From NCBI RefSeq assembly GCF_000182925.2, contig NC_026503.1, positions 3,286,001 to 3,350,000 on the forward strand: a DNA stretch of 64,000 nt, in the 5' to 3' direction. The notes under the pieces are model-generated. The model worked only from the letters and a program-made list of their open reading frames with translations. It searched no databases and was not told the DNA's origin. The stretch comes from Neurospora crassa OR74A (lineage: Eukaryota > Ascomycota > Sordariomycetes > Sordariales > Sordariaceae). The position numbers and the translations under genes are program-made. Position 1 is the first letter of the stretch; every line of letters starts with the position of its first letter. Of this stretch, positions 47,311 to 58,366 are shown one piece after another.

Positions 47311-47687
47311 ATTGTTGGGGTTTGTAGGTGGCTGAGAAACGCGGGTTGTTTTTTTGGCAAGTTGTGTTTTATTAGCGGCAGCCTGTTTTGTTTTGTTTTG
47401 TTTTGTTTTGTTTTGTTTTGTTTTGTTTTGTTGTGTTTTGATGTTTGAGAAGGGGAAGACATATGCGCACCCTGCGATGTACTCTCCGTAGAGGTACTCT
47501 ACCAGTTTTACCGTAATCTTTCATAATTATTGACTACCACAACCATATCATCGTCCAAAACTACCGTGCCCCAAAGTCGATTGCGCATATGCCACATATT
47601 CGGAAGAGGTTTTGTATTTCGTGATTTTCGTTCCTGCGTCATTATCAAATAGTCCAATCCCATACCCGAAATCCCAGAGCCTCGGTA
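47311..47687. other. Short gap between convergent genes
   Basis: 377 bases holding the two 3' flanks and the TTTTG array; nothing else seen. Confidence 0.6.
47386..47430. repeat. (TTTTG)9 microsatellite
   Basis: Nine perfect TTTTG units 75 bases after the ABCG stop codon, probably in its 3' untranslated region. Confidence 0.95.
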
Positions 47688-48411
47688 TTACCCCGTTTCC
47701 GTATCCCCCGTCAACCCCCCCTCAGTCCCATCATGCAAAACCGCATCCTCCCTAACGGCCATATACCACCCCGGCGTCCACCCAGGATGTCCCAATCGAC
47801 TCTTTAACCAACAAGTTTGTTTCCCATTATAATTCCCCCACCCAGCCCCGATACAATTGTCCACCTCGGCGCACCGATCAATGCACGTCTCGATCGAGTC
47901 GGACTCCCGGTGCGTGATCTCCTCGGCTCCGGCTAGCGAGTTGTAGTCTCGGTCGCAAAGCAATAGATAGCCCTTCCCGTGGCTGGACGATGTGGTCACA
48001 GTATCGTTGGAAGGCGCATACAGGGTCAGGTTATTATTGGGGCAGATGATGGATGTCGAAGGGGTGATGGTGGCGTAGGCGGTGGGTGGGGGGAGGTTGG
48101 CCGTGTGTGTCCAGGAGGGGTGGGCGGTGGTTGTTGTTGTTGTGGTTGGCGTCGGGCTGAGAGAAATGCAGCTAGTTAGTGATGAACCGAAAAACGATTT
48201 TGGGGTGGGGAGATGTAAGATACATAGGAGACGAACGGGACAGGCCCGGCCAAGGACAGCGAAGACGACTCCACCACCGCCCCGTCTCCGACCCGGAGGG
48301 CCCAAGGCAGGAAAGGTAGAGTAAGTCATGCCCCGAGCCCTACCCCGGCCGTTCATGTTTTACCATAACGGTCATGTTTCCTCAACCTGTATCAACCTCC
48401 AAAGGCAAGTG

Positions 48412-48466
<55 letters not shown>

Positions 48467-49040
48467 AGAGAGAACAAACTCACCTATTCTCATCCTTCTT
48501 ACCACCCCCGTTCCCAGCACCAACACCCACCCCCACCCCCACCGCGACTCCAACCACAATCAGGAAAATCCCAATCGCCAACAACCACCAAGCCACCTGT
48601 CTCTTAGTCCCCAGGCCACAACAGTACCGCTTATTTTTGCCGTTGCCATCCCCGTCGCCATCACCAGCTTCCTTGTCGTTTATCCCGGCTGCGGTTGATG
48701 CCGCAACCGTATTTATCCCGGGTACCGAGCCAATGTTCCCATATTGTGAATCTCCGTACGGTTTAGCAAGGATGTATGCCTGGTATGGAGAGGCGCTCGA
48801 GATGGTGGATGTTGGCTCATAGGAGGATAGCTTATCGTCTTGGACTTGGTGAGGGCTGACTTCGAGGGTGGAGTGCGGAGCGGGTTCTAGGCCTGGTTGG
48901 CCTTCTGGGTGATGTAGCTGTTGCAATGATGAAGGATGATCATGAGGAGAGGGAGCTCGTTCAATGCCTTGGTAAGGAGCATGTTCCCAGGGTGCTAGCT
49001 CGGGGGCGTTCGCGGCCGCCCGGCTGGATCTGTCTTCCAT
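47688..49040 (-). CDS. Single-pass membrane protein with a PAN/Apple-like extracellular domain
   Basis: Exons 49040-48484 and 48156-47688 give 341 residues. The intron (48157-48483, 327 bases) has a GTGAGT donor, an ACTAACT branch site and a CTCAG acceptor, and contains a 52-base homopolymer. Residues 1-145 are a Pro/Ser/Gln-rich cytosolic-type tail ending in a basic KNKRYCCGLGTKR. One membrane helix follows (VAWWLLAIGIFLIVVGVAVG), then a Gly-rich and Thr-rich spacer. The C-terminal domain has the Cys pattern of PAN_4/Apple-like modules (CDRDYN ... ESDSIETCIDRCAEVDNCIGA ... KQTCWL), implying an outer-face binding domain for protein or carbohydrate. No signal peptide precedes the helix, so a type II topology is inferred. 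The leader carries a CAA/CAG repeat. Confidence 0.8.
48412..48463. repeat. Poly(A) tract, 52 bases, inside an intron
   Basis: Uninterrupted A52 run followed by short GA repeats, in the intron of the PAN-like gene. On that gene's sense strand it reads as poly(T), about 20 bases downstream of the donor. Confidence 0.95.
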
Positions 49041-49070
49041 TGTTCTGAGGAGGTAGGGTTAAGGTTGTTC

Positions 49071-49108
49071 TTGTTGTTGTTGTTGTTGTTGCTGTTGCTG
49101 TTGCTGTT
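49071..49108. repeat. (TTG)n/(CTGTTG)n repeat in a leader
   Basis: Trinucleotide repeat just upstream of the PAN-like gene; on its sense strand it is a CAACAA/CAGCAA leader. Confidence 0.85.
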
Positions 49109-50797
49109 CGTGACACAGACTCGGAGTGAGCGTCAGTCAGCCACGCAGATAATCTTGCTGTTGTCGCCAAGCCAGGAACTGGATGCTATCGGCTTTGCTT
49201 CATCCTTCACATATGAAAGCCTGTTTGAGATTGTTTGGAGACAGAAAGATGGATGCATGGGAAAGGGGAAGAAAAAGATCCTCAGGGCTGAAGGGACTGA
49301 ATGCAAATGACAGGCAGAAAGCCCGAGGATCCACCGTGACTACAACCATGTGCTACTGTATGCAGTAGGTTGTACACGGTAGACATCAAGATAACGTCTG
49401 GCTGAGTGGGCGCTTGAGCTACTGCACCCATCCCCAACATTGTGGACAAGACATGTTGGTGGTAACTGACGAGAGCCTATCAAAACAAGCTTTTTTGGCG
49501 ATCCTGCTATTCGATCCTTCCTGCAGGGCTCTCACCAAGATCCAGTTCGAGGTCAGCTTACCCTTACACGACAACAAGGAGATCTTACGCCCGGCTACGT
49601 GTCTCTCTGATTGGTGATCTTTACGATAATTGCCATAGTGCTGACATACGACTCACCTCTGGATAATAGGAACAGAATTGCCCAACTTGACGATGGGGTT
49701 TCTTTCTTTGACCGTGTGTACATGTTGTTGCGTTGTAGGTTTTGCATAAGAACACCAAATTCTACATGTAGTCACCTGGACAGCCAAAAGAATTACCACT
49801 ACAGCCCACTATACACGAACGATCCTACAACACATAACAATAAGACAAGCTTCGCACTTCATCGTTGCCTCAAATTTTGTTTGTGTACCTGACCAGTTAG
49901 GGTGTTAGTGGACCACTAAAGGTGAAACAAGCGCTGAAAGGTCACCTACCAATAGCAAGAGTGCTTTGCCGCGCCTACGCTGCCTAGGTCGTCTGGGGGA
50001 GGTTGCCCGATCCAGCGAGCGCATCAAAAACTTTAATTTGAAATGACAGAACTCCCTTGATTGTGCTCTGGCGAAGACGATGAGTTAGAGATGATGACTT
50101 GGCGAAAAGGGGTTCCGAATCATGATCTCGCCAATTCACTCTTTGTGCTCCTCCAAAGTGCGGCTGACCAGACTTGTGTACCCCATCAACCATGTTGTGC
50201 ACCACAAGACAGACGGGTGCTGCTCGGTGGCACACGAGGTAGGTACACCATTGTGCGGAGAGGTGGAAAATATTTATCATGATCATTCCTTGGGCCTTCG
50301 GTATACGGTTTGTACTGCGGCACGATGTTTTCTTGGGTATTTTCTTCATCTAAAACAGATGTTGAATGTGGTCGATATACGGGACTTGATCCGTTTCTAA
50401 ACAGTTAATCGCCTTGGTCAGATATTGGCGACTTCCTCACTAGGTTGACAATAACTCACGTCAACTCGAACAGGCCTCTTGTTTTTCTAGTGGCTTCATC
50501 CATCTTGAATCTAGTGATGCATGTCGCTATGACTTCCAAATTGAGCCAAGGAGCGCCCCCCATAACCTTCACGGTTTTGGCTGATTGGTAGTAGAAGTAA
50601 TATCTAATTTCCGATGAGCATGAGAGACCACTTGCCAATGGCAAAGTACGCTAAGACTTTCAACATCCATACTCGGCAGGCAATCACAGGTTGTTTTGCC
50701 GGCATCGTGAATTAAAATGAGAATGTTTGAATCAGACGTGCATCAGAAAAAAAGGAAAGCTGGGCGATTGAAAAGGGTCAAAAATGAAAAATATATC
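49109..50797. other. Intergenic, 1.7 kb
   Basis: No supported gene. Frames are short on both strands. The right end is the downstream flank of the 5S gene. Confidence 0.5.
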
Positions 50798-50801
50798 AAA
50801 A
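50798..50801 (-). terminator. Pol III terminator of the 5S gene
   Basis: TTTT directly follows the 3' end of the 5S RNA on the minus strand; a longer T run lies a few bases further on. Confidence 0.7.
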
Positions 50802-50920
50802 ACATACAACACCAGGGATTCGCTGGTCGTCACCGACCCAACTACTAGTCTGGCCCTCACTGGCTTATCTATGGGAGAGCGGACGGGATCCCGAGCTTTC
50901 CAGTGGGTATGGTCGTATGT
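50802..50920 (-). rRNA. 5S ribosomal RNA gene, dispersed copy
   Basis: Read on the minus strand the 119-base segment starts ACATACGACCATACCCACTG and ends TTGTATGT; the two ends pair to form helix I. Inner landmarks of ascomycete 5S RNA are present: GGGATCCCGTCCGCTC, AGATAAGCC, TAGTAGTTGGGTCGGTGACGA and CCAGCGAATCCCTGG. The sequence differs at many positions in helices II-IV from the main Neurospora 5S type as I remember it, so it looks like one of the known minor isotypes. It stands alone, as expected for the dispersed 5S genes of this group. Helices II and III appear compensated, so it looks functional. Confidence 0.95.
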
Positions 50921-50941
50921 GCTTTAACTGTCAAAAGCAGG

Positions 50942-50950
50942 AAAATATGA
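50942..50950 (-). promoter_or_regulatory. TATA-like box of the 5S gene
   Basis: TCATATTTT lies 22-30 bases upstream of the 5S start, where Neurospora 5S genes are known to need a TATA box in addition to internal elements. Confidence 0.6.
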
Positions 50951-51758
50951 AGCCACGTTGAGGGTTGAAAACTTGTCACCAGAAATCAATGAACAGGAAT
51001 ACCTCAGTTGGAAGGCATTCACCAAAACTCAATGCAAAGACATACGCACAGCCAATGAAGCAACGCAAAACATACAACCCCGGTACCAACATGACACCTT
51101 GTATATTCGGCCAGGAAGGTCCTTTTTTGCGCACAACACAAAGCTCCTCGGCATCTCGGGATAGTGTCGCTGTTCTCTCTCCCATTGCGTGCCGTTCTCA
51201 ATGGCCTTTATTGGCAGAGGCGGATACATCCCCAGCTTACTCCTCGTCTCCTCGCCGTCTACCCCAAATTGTTCCGCGGAGAGGGAAGAGGAGAAAGCAG
51301 GAAGAATTATTTAGGCTAAAAGCACACGAGCTTTGGCCCCATTTTCACTTTGTCCTACGTCATCCAGGTAGCTCGGTAGTTGTGAGTGAGGATCTCCAGA
51401 ACTTTAACTGACTGGCATTTCCTGGATTGGCCCTCTCCGCAGAACGGCCCACAGTAACTACCTACACCGGGTGACCGGCTGCGGTTGTGGTCGTCGGTTG
51501 GTGAACCTCATGTTATTTCCCCGGATTTCAACCACACTAGTTGTCCGGCAGTCTGAACCTGGAACCAGGATGACGGTAACGATGATGTAGATCGTATCCG
51601 GGAAGATGGTGATCCGGGTCGCTTGGGCGGTTGTATTTAAGAAACCTTATTCCCATTAGCATAAACACGATGTTAAGTTTGTTCCACTTACCTACCTTCT
51701 TTTCTCCTCTGATCTGTGTTGTACGCGCCTTCATAAGCCAGCGAAGTGGCAGGTCAAG
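50951..51758. other. Gap between 5S and the carboxylesterase
   Basis: About 0.8 kb, presumably the carboxylesterase promoter; nothing further recognised. Confidence 0.5.
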
Positions 51759-53962
51759 ATGGTGACCACTTCTACCCTTCGGGGAGCCATTCTCTCAACC
51801 CTCCTCTCCTCGGTCCCTCTCACCGCAGCAGCTAGCAGCAGCCCGCCATCTCCCAACACCCTTGACTCCGATCTCACTGTCATTGTCAACAATGACCTCC
51901 AAGGTATACTCACCCTTCCTTTTGGGCCCAGACTCGACGCTGACAAAGTGCAGGCCCCTCCAGCCCGTCTGCCAACGCCTCCGTCCTCCTCCTTTCCAAC
52001 TCACTTGCCTTCTCACAAGCTTCACAGTCCTGCTCCTTCCTAGGCGAATCGCTCTACTCTCCCGAGCTCATTTCCACATCAAGCATCAAGTCCAACCTCG
52101 ATTACCTCATCTACCGCTCCAGAAGATCATCATCGCTTGGAACAACAACCCTCTGGATCGCCCCTTCGCCCAAGAACCCGTCCGTGCCGAGGGTGATTGA
52201 CCTTTCCCCTTCTGGCCGAATTTCCGTCTCCGAAGTGAGGAGTGGCAAAGGGCAGGCAGCGGAGTACCCGGTGCTGTGCACGCAGACTGCGCCGTTTTCC
52301 AGCAACCAAGCTCAAGACAAGAGCGAGAAGTGGCAGGTTGGTGTAGAAGGGGTGAACGGCAATGAGAAGGTCATTGGATTCAGGGATAGACTTTCTTTCC
52401 GGTTTCTGGGGTTGCGGTACGCCCGTAAACCGGAAAGGTTCACCTACTCTACCCTGTACCGTGGAGATGGCGGAAAGGGGAAGCAGAAGGAGGTGAGTGG
52501 GTTGGAGTACGGCAGCCAATGCGTCCAAGGCGGTGGAGGAGCTGGACAAAGTGAGGACTGTCTGTTTCTGAATGTTTGGACTCCTTATCTTCCCGCAGCT
52601 GGCCATGGTGGGAAGAAAGGAAAGGGCAAGGACGGTGATGAAAAGAAAAGGAAGGATTTGAGACCGGTAGCCGTTTGGATCCATGGCGGTGCCTTCACTA
52701 GTGGGACTTCCTCTGATTCAACCTTTGACGGCGGTAATATGGCTTCGCGAGGAGATGTGGTGGTTGTTGCTATCAACTACCGCCTCTCCACCCTGGGCTT
52801 CCTTGCGCTCGCAGATGGGAAAACCAACGGCAATTATGGCCTCGGTGATCAGGTCACCGCTCTGCAGTGGGTGCGCGAAAACATCGCCAAGTTCGGTGGT
52901 GACCCCGATCATGTAACTATCTTCGGGCAATCTGCTGGCGCTGGCTCCGTTCGCGCGCTGCTGGCCAGCCCCAAGACCAAGGGCTTGTTTAAGGGTGCGA
53001 TTCCGTTGAGCAACCTTGGTGGTATCAACTACGGTACCACCTACAGCCGGTACTACACCATCGCCGAGGAGACAGCCGTAGTCGGTAACGCCATCCTCGC
53101 TGCCACAAACTGCACCGACGTAGCCTGTCTGCGCCAGGTCCCTGCGGAGAAGCTTACCTCAGGCACCGTAGCCCGCTACCTCGTCGTCGACGGCACCTAC
53201 CTCGTCTCCCCCGAGCTCGACCTCTCGCGCACCGCCGGCCCCAGCGGCATCGACCTAATGATGGGCATAACCCACGATGACGGCGCCCCCTTCATCAGCT
53301 ACCCGTCCACCACCAACCAAACCGCCTACCTGCTCTCCCAAGGCTTCTCTCCCTCCCTTGCCTCGCCATCCCTCTTCCCCATCCCGCCAAACCCCAACGG
53401 CACCCTTGCCCTCTTCAACTCCTCGTCCCGCCTCGCGACCGACAGCATGTTCCGCTGCATCGACCAAGCCACCGTGCAAGCCGGGTTGGCCAACAACCGC
53501 TTCTCGCGTGTTTTTTACTATGAGTTCGACCGGACCTACCAGACAGGCGGCTGGCCCAACCTGGACGTGTGCGAGCCTCCCAAGACAGCATCGCACCCGT
53601 TCGGGGATCCGAGCAAGCCGTATCTGCGATGCCACTCGGGCGAGCTGTACTATGTCTTTGGCAACTTGGCCAGACAGGGTTTACCCGTGCGGGACGAGAA
53701 GGATTTGCCGTTTGAACAGTTCGTGCTAGATAGCTTTGCGAGCTTCATCCGGACGGGCGATCCGAATCCTGAGAAGGGGTTCTTGAGAGCGAGGGGCTTT
53801 GAGAATACGTGGAGGGAAGTGCAGAGGGGCGAGTGGGTGGCTAGTAGCAGGAGAGCGGGAGTCAAGTTGAAGGTGTTGGATTGGCCTAGCAGGCTGGAGA
53901 ATGGGTGGAGGGAGGTGCAGCAGTGTGAGTGGATTGGGTTGGGAGCGGATTATTACTTGTGA
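51759..53962 (+). CDS. Secreted type-B carboxylesterase/lipase
   Basis: Exons 51759-51903 and 51954-53962 give 717 residues. The 50-base intron (GTATAC to TGCAG, with CGCTGAC branch site) joins the frame in phase 1. A signal peptide is likely at 1-25 (LRGAILSTLLSSVPLTAAAS). A poorly conserved Ser-rich N-terminal part of about 150 residues precedes the alpha/beta-hydrolase domain. Family motifs: SEDCLFLNVWTP, oxyanion-hole HGG (292-294), nucleophile Ser375 in GQSAGAGS, and His609 in CHSGELYYVFGN. The acid is probably Asp490 or Asp491 in THDDGAPF, where type-B enzymes usually have Glu. A Lys/Gly/Asp-rich insert of about 20 residues lies just before the VWIHGG strand. It should hydrolyse carboxylic esters outside the cell; the substrate is unknown. 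Confidence 0.88.
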
Positions 53963-55212
53963 GACAAGATGGTGAGGATGGTGGTGAGAGGTGCGGATGT
54001 AAATAGGCCAGGTGGATGCCGAGTGTAAGTAGACCACTCACCCATGGGATTGAATACAGACATGAAGCATTTCAAGAGCCTGTCAATCTGACTGAGCGGT
54101 CCTTTCAAAAGGCATGTGTTCAAGACCAAGATCATAAGGCTGAAGATGCTGTCAGTGAACCGTAATGGCCTCTACACTATCGCGCTGCGGCATCCCATCA
54201 TCGCTATCTTCTTATCGCAGCTTCCTGGGTACATTGGATACAGTCAGTATTCAATTCGCCCACCCCACCAAGAATTTCACCCCGCCAGCTGCTCACCACC
54301 TGTCCCCACCACGAACACACCAAATCCCCAAGCCCTAGCCCCACTAGTGCCAAACATTTCCACCCGTATAAAACCGCACACTGCCCCCCCTCCATTCCGT
54401 TTCCTTTTCTCTTTTTTTTCTTCAGTGGCAAGGATGCTCTCTCTACACCGCCATGTGTTGGAGAGTGGCCTTGTTACTAACTACATTAATACTGGTGGCT
54501 CCGCATAGCGGCTTGCTGAGGGTTACTCTTGTACCATACTCCCGATGGGTCTTCCTCCGTTCCCGGCCTCCTAAAGTAATGCTTCTCCATCTCTTCCCTT
54601 TACACTAGTCGCGGACGTCGAACATTCTAGGTCCGTGATCGTGGGGTGGTTTCGACATTTCTTTATTTTCTGAGAATCTGTTTTTCGCTGTGTTCGCTGC
54701 CTGAGGGGGGCGACGTGGGGAAGAAGTGAGGCTCTGCTTGTCATGGATAGATGAGCTTTGGGAACGGATAGATTGCGTTGCGCTCCCTGTCAGTTCGATG
54801 TGTGTTGGTGTGCGTTGTGTGCATGATCGCGCTTGCGGTTATTATCAGTTGTGTGTTTGTCCAAACGTGTCTCCGTAAGTAGGACTGCACGTTGGTTTTC
54901 GAAAGACGCGAACTGCAAATATCACAATGTCGATTCGAGATTTGAGTTGAAGGCCGTCCATCTGTCTCGTTCTCACCCAACCTCAAGGTCGTGAAAGCAC
55001 ATTGTCGCTGTTCGCGACATTCCCGAGCCTCCTTGTTTGACACTAGACTGTCAGATGCCGACATATTGGTACATTGCAAGGTGTTGAATATGCCACTGCC
55101 ATTACACACAACCACCTAGTCAAACCGGCACCAATGAAGGCGCCTCTCCAAGAAAAGTTAAGGGTCTATGTATGCAAAGGCCATCTATCTATCTATATAT
55201 TAACTCACCACT
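53963..55212. other. Intergenic, 1.25 kb, between convergent genes
   Basis: No supported gene. A tRNA-box-like stretch near 54088-54128 was examined and rejected. Confidence 0.5.
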
Positions 55213-56827
55213 TCAGATCTTCGACATAGTCCACCACCCCTCCACCACGGCTTTGACCAAGCGGTTCGCAATAGCCGTCTGCGGCGGCAACCTCAACGCA
55301 CCCTCTACATATCCCGCCGGCGCCGCCTCTCCCAGAGCACTCACCCCATTGAGCAACGCCTCCTTGACCTCCTCAAAGGGGAACCACTTGGCATCCTCCA
55401 GCTCCGCATCGTGCCCCAAGAAGATCTTCTCTCCATCGCCCGGCAGCGCCTGGCCAATAGCTCCAATCATCAAGCTAGCCGGGAACGGCCACGGCTGCGA
55501 GCTATGCAGCACCACCCGTCCAACCTTGACACCGCTTTCCTCATGGACCTCGCGGCGGACCGCCTCCTCGATCGACTCACCCGGCTCTTGGAACCCGGCG
55601 AGGGTGCTGTACCAATACTGAGGCCAGCGCCGGTTGCGCCCCAGCAAAACCTTGGTGCCGTCAGCGTTGATGATGGCCATGATCACGGTCGGGTCGGTTC
55701 GCGGGAAGGACAGGTTCGAAACGGTGCCTCGGGTGGCGCAGGGAGCGCGGTCCTTGCCCTTGTCCGTCGGGGGACACACGCGCTTGGTGCCGGCGTGGAC
55801 GGAGATGGTGCGCTGGCCGCATTGGGCGCAGAAAGGGTTGCGGGCGTTCCAGTCAACCACGGCGCGAGCTTGGCCGTACATGGCAGCTGTTTCCTCTCAT
55901 CAGTATTCACGCCCCCATTGAAAAAGAAGTCCTATTAGGACTTATGACCGTAGGATCAAACTCACCATGTCCAGCCTCCAACGCCATCCCCCTAGCACTA
56001 GCGCCCAAAAACGCATGTCCCTTCTCCTCCTCCATCTTCTTGATCAACTCCTCCGCCTTTGCCTTTCCCTCCTCGCCATCGCCTTCACGCGGCGTAACGT
56101 CAACGGCAAAATACGGCGCCCCCCTGAACTCCTTCCACACAAACACATCCTCTCCCCCCTCCTGCCCCTGCCCCTGCGGCTGCTGCTGCTTCTTCTCATC
56201 CACAAGATCCACGCCCAAAAACACCACCATCCTCTCACCTTTCCCTGCCGCCTTCTCACTATCATACCCACCCACAACTTCCTCCTCACTCCTAAACACC
56301 TCCTCCCCGCTACCCAACAACGCCCTCACATCTTCCGGTCCCGCGAACGCCAACCTGCCGTCATTCTGCTTACTCTCCACCATCGGCCCCAAGTTGTTCA
56401 TCAACAAGAACCGGGCCGAGGCATGAGAAAACGCGGCCCTCAAAAAGAGGTGGTCGGAGCGCAACCACGAGAGTCGGTTCAAGGGGGAGCCCGAGAAGTA
56501 GTTGGCGGTCTCGGGCCCGAATTTGCGCGTGAGGGCCGAGGCGCCAGACTCCTGGGAGAGGTAGGAGAGCGTGGGGAGGGCTGGTGGAGGCATATTGGGT
56601 AGTTCTTGTTGTTGTTGTTGTAGTTGGTGAGTGGGTAGTGCTGGTTTAGTAGAAGGGGGATTGGTGTTTGAGATTGTTTTTGTTGTTGTTGTGGTGGTGA
56701 TGGTTGCGTTGGGTTGGGAGTGCAATGCCCGATGATTATTTGACAGAATGGCGGAGGTATACCGAGGTAAGCGGTGCAGGTGGTTAGGCAATTTTCCGAC
56801 CCTGCAGAAGCAAGATGAGATGAACAT
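55213..56827 (-). CDS. NPY1: NADH pyrophosphatase (NudC/Npy1-type Nudix hydrolase)
   Basis: Exons 56827-55966 and 55886-55213 give 511 residues (intron 79 bases, GTGAGT to ACAG, phase 1). The enzyme splits NADH to NMNH and AMP. Seen in order: an N-terminal NudC-like domain; a zinc ribbon with Cys 307, 310, 325 and 337 (FCAQCGQ ... VCPP ... PCATRG); the Nudix box GFQEPGESIEEAVRREVHEE (from 385); and the NADH-specific SQPWPFPASLM array shortly after. The protein ends in Ser-Lys-Ile, a possible peroxisomal PTS1; the yeast enzyme is known to be peroxisomal. The first 50 residues are Arg/Ser/Thr-rich without acidic residues and look like a mitochondrial presequence. An in-frame Met at residue 79 (MPPPALPTLSYL) could give a shorter form. 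Confidence 0.93.
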
Positions 56828-57551
56828 GAACAGGCGGTGATTTTACAACGGAGAGGTTTGGGCAGTTGTTTTCTATGTGTTTATCTTTTTTTTTTTTTTT
56901 TTTTTTTTTCTTTTTCTCGATCTAGCGGAAGAAATAGCCTACGGCACAAGAGGCAAAAGACGATTGATTCGTCATCAACAACGACCGAGTCGCGATTGAC
57001 GGTCCATAACCTAATGCAATGCCGGATTTCCAGTCCCTCGGGCGGGGCGGGGGCACAGCGGGGCAAAACTTCAAACTCGCGCCAGCCGAAACAGCGATCG
57101 GGAGCTGGTGTTGTGGACGTGGTCCTGTTGATGAGTAATTCATCCTTTGTCATCGCTATGTACCAACATGCGATCCTTGACAACATCATTTCCTCCAGCA
57201 TGAATGGCTCCGAATCAGTTCCCGGGATATCGTGGAACTTGCTGTCTCTTGACTCGAACGCTGCCACAAATGCGCGGCTGACGTTCCCGTCCAACGCAGT
57301 CATACAGGTCATTAGAAATTCACATGGCATGAGCAAGAAAGGAAACCAGATATGGACCGCAATTCCTTTAGATTTGAACCCTTCAGAACTACGGAGCTCC
57401 TCATGTAGACCGTCCAACAGCGACACCCATCATCCCTCGCGGCTGCCCAATAACAGAAACCGGTATGACCTAATCAAAGGCTGACTAGTGACTGTACCCC
57501 AACAAACGAGAGCAAGGAAGTAATCGCTGCCTTAGCAGACCATGACTACAT
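56828..57551. other. Gap with two opposed open frames, no supported gene
   Basis: A 215-codon plus frame (56837-57484) and a 181-codon minus frame (57426-56881) overlap here. Neither begins with an ATG at its 5' end. The minus frame looks somewhat protein-like (FMLEEMMLSRIACWYIAMTK) but ends in a lysine run made by the T24 tract at 56886-56909. I cannot assign a gene. Confidence 0.3.
56886..56909. repeat. Poly(T) tract, 24 bases
   Basis: Uninterrupted T run close upstream of the NADH pyrophosphatase start. Confidence 0.9.
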
Positions 57552-58366
57552 TTAGTAGAGGCGCTTGGGGGGAGACATGGTAGCCTTGATGGTAAGGCTA
57601 CCAACGTTCTGCCAGCCCTTCTTGAGGAGGGAGACGAGGTAGTTGATGGCCAACATGATGTTACCAACAAGCTGCTCCTGGGTCATGCCAACGTTGCCGA
57701 CGGCGACACCCATGCAGAGAACCTTCTTGAGCTGGAACTTGATGGTAGACTTGACCTCGTTGAGCTTGCCGGTAAGGTCGTCGGAGTGGGAGACGGGGGT
57801 GGGGAACTTGCCAGCTGTAGTAGGGGTCATTTCGTTAGCATTCTGTGTTTCTGACTTGGCTGAAAGGAGGAGCCGACAAAAACATACCCTTGGAAAGACC
57901 GGGACCGAGCAGACGGGGGATCTGCTTGATAAGGGCCTCGGAGGCGACGAAGGCATCGTACTTGCGAGCAAGCTTCTTGATGAGCTTCTTGTTCTTGTTG
58001 AGCTTCTTGAGATCGTCGACGGACATGGCGTCAACACCGCCGTGCTTGGCACGGTCGATATCGTGCTGGTCACCGAGAATGCAGATGCTCATGTTGGGGC
58101 GGGGAATGCTGGGCAGGCGAATGGTGCCAGAGAAACGCTTGTCACGCTGGGGGTCATAGTTCTTGAGGCCGATCTGGAGCTCGACGGTCTCGAGGAAGTT
58201 GCGCTTCTTGGTCTCGTTAGAGTACTCAAGAAGGTCAGTAACGTGCTGACGCACAGCGGCTGTCCAGAGTCAAAATAATCAGCGGAATTGTCATTTTGGT
58301 GTCGTCATCTTGAAAAAAGACGATTCCCGGCGATTGCGAAAACGTACCGACGGAAATCTTGGACAT
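57552..58366 (-). CDS. RPL1: 60S ribosomal protein uL1 (L10a)
   Basis: Exons 58366-58348, 58259-57888 and 57814-57552 give 217 residues, the standard length for eukaryotic uL1. The first exon codes only MSKISV plus one base, a common layout of fungal ribosomal-protein genes. Donors are GTACGT and GTATGT and acceptors ACAG. Family features: [20 protein letters not shown], an [19 protein letters not shown] strand, [20 protein letters not shown], and the C-terminal [20 protein letters not shown]. It forms the L1 stalk of the large subunit and helps release deacylated tRNA from the E site. The gene is strongly conserved and surely host-encoded. Confidence 0.97.

Noticed and set aside
14588-49385. 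Exact 17-base direct repeat GTTGTACACGGTAGACA at 14588-14604 and 49369-49385
   Set aside because: No similarity extends beyond the word; compatible with coincidence in a window of this size.
54088-54128. tRNA-like A and B box words (TGACTGAGCGGTC and GTGTTCAAGACC)
   Set aside because: Boxes are too close and no acceptor or anticodon stem can be formed.
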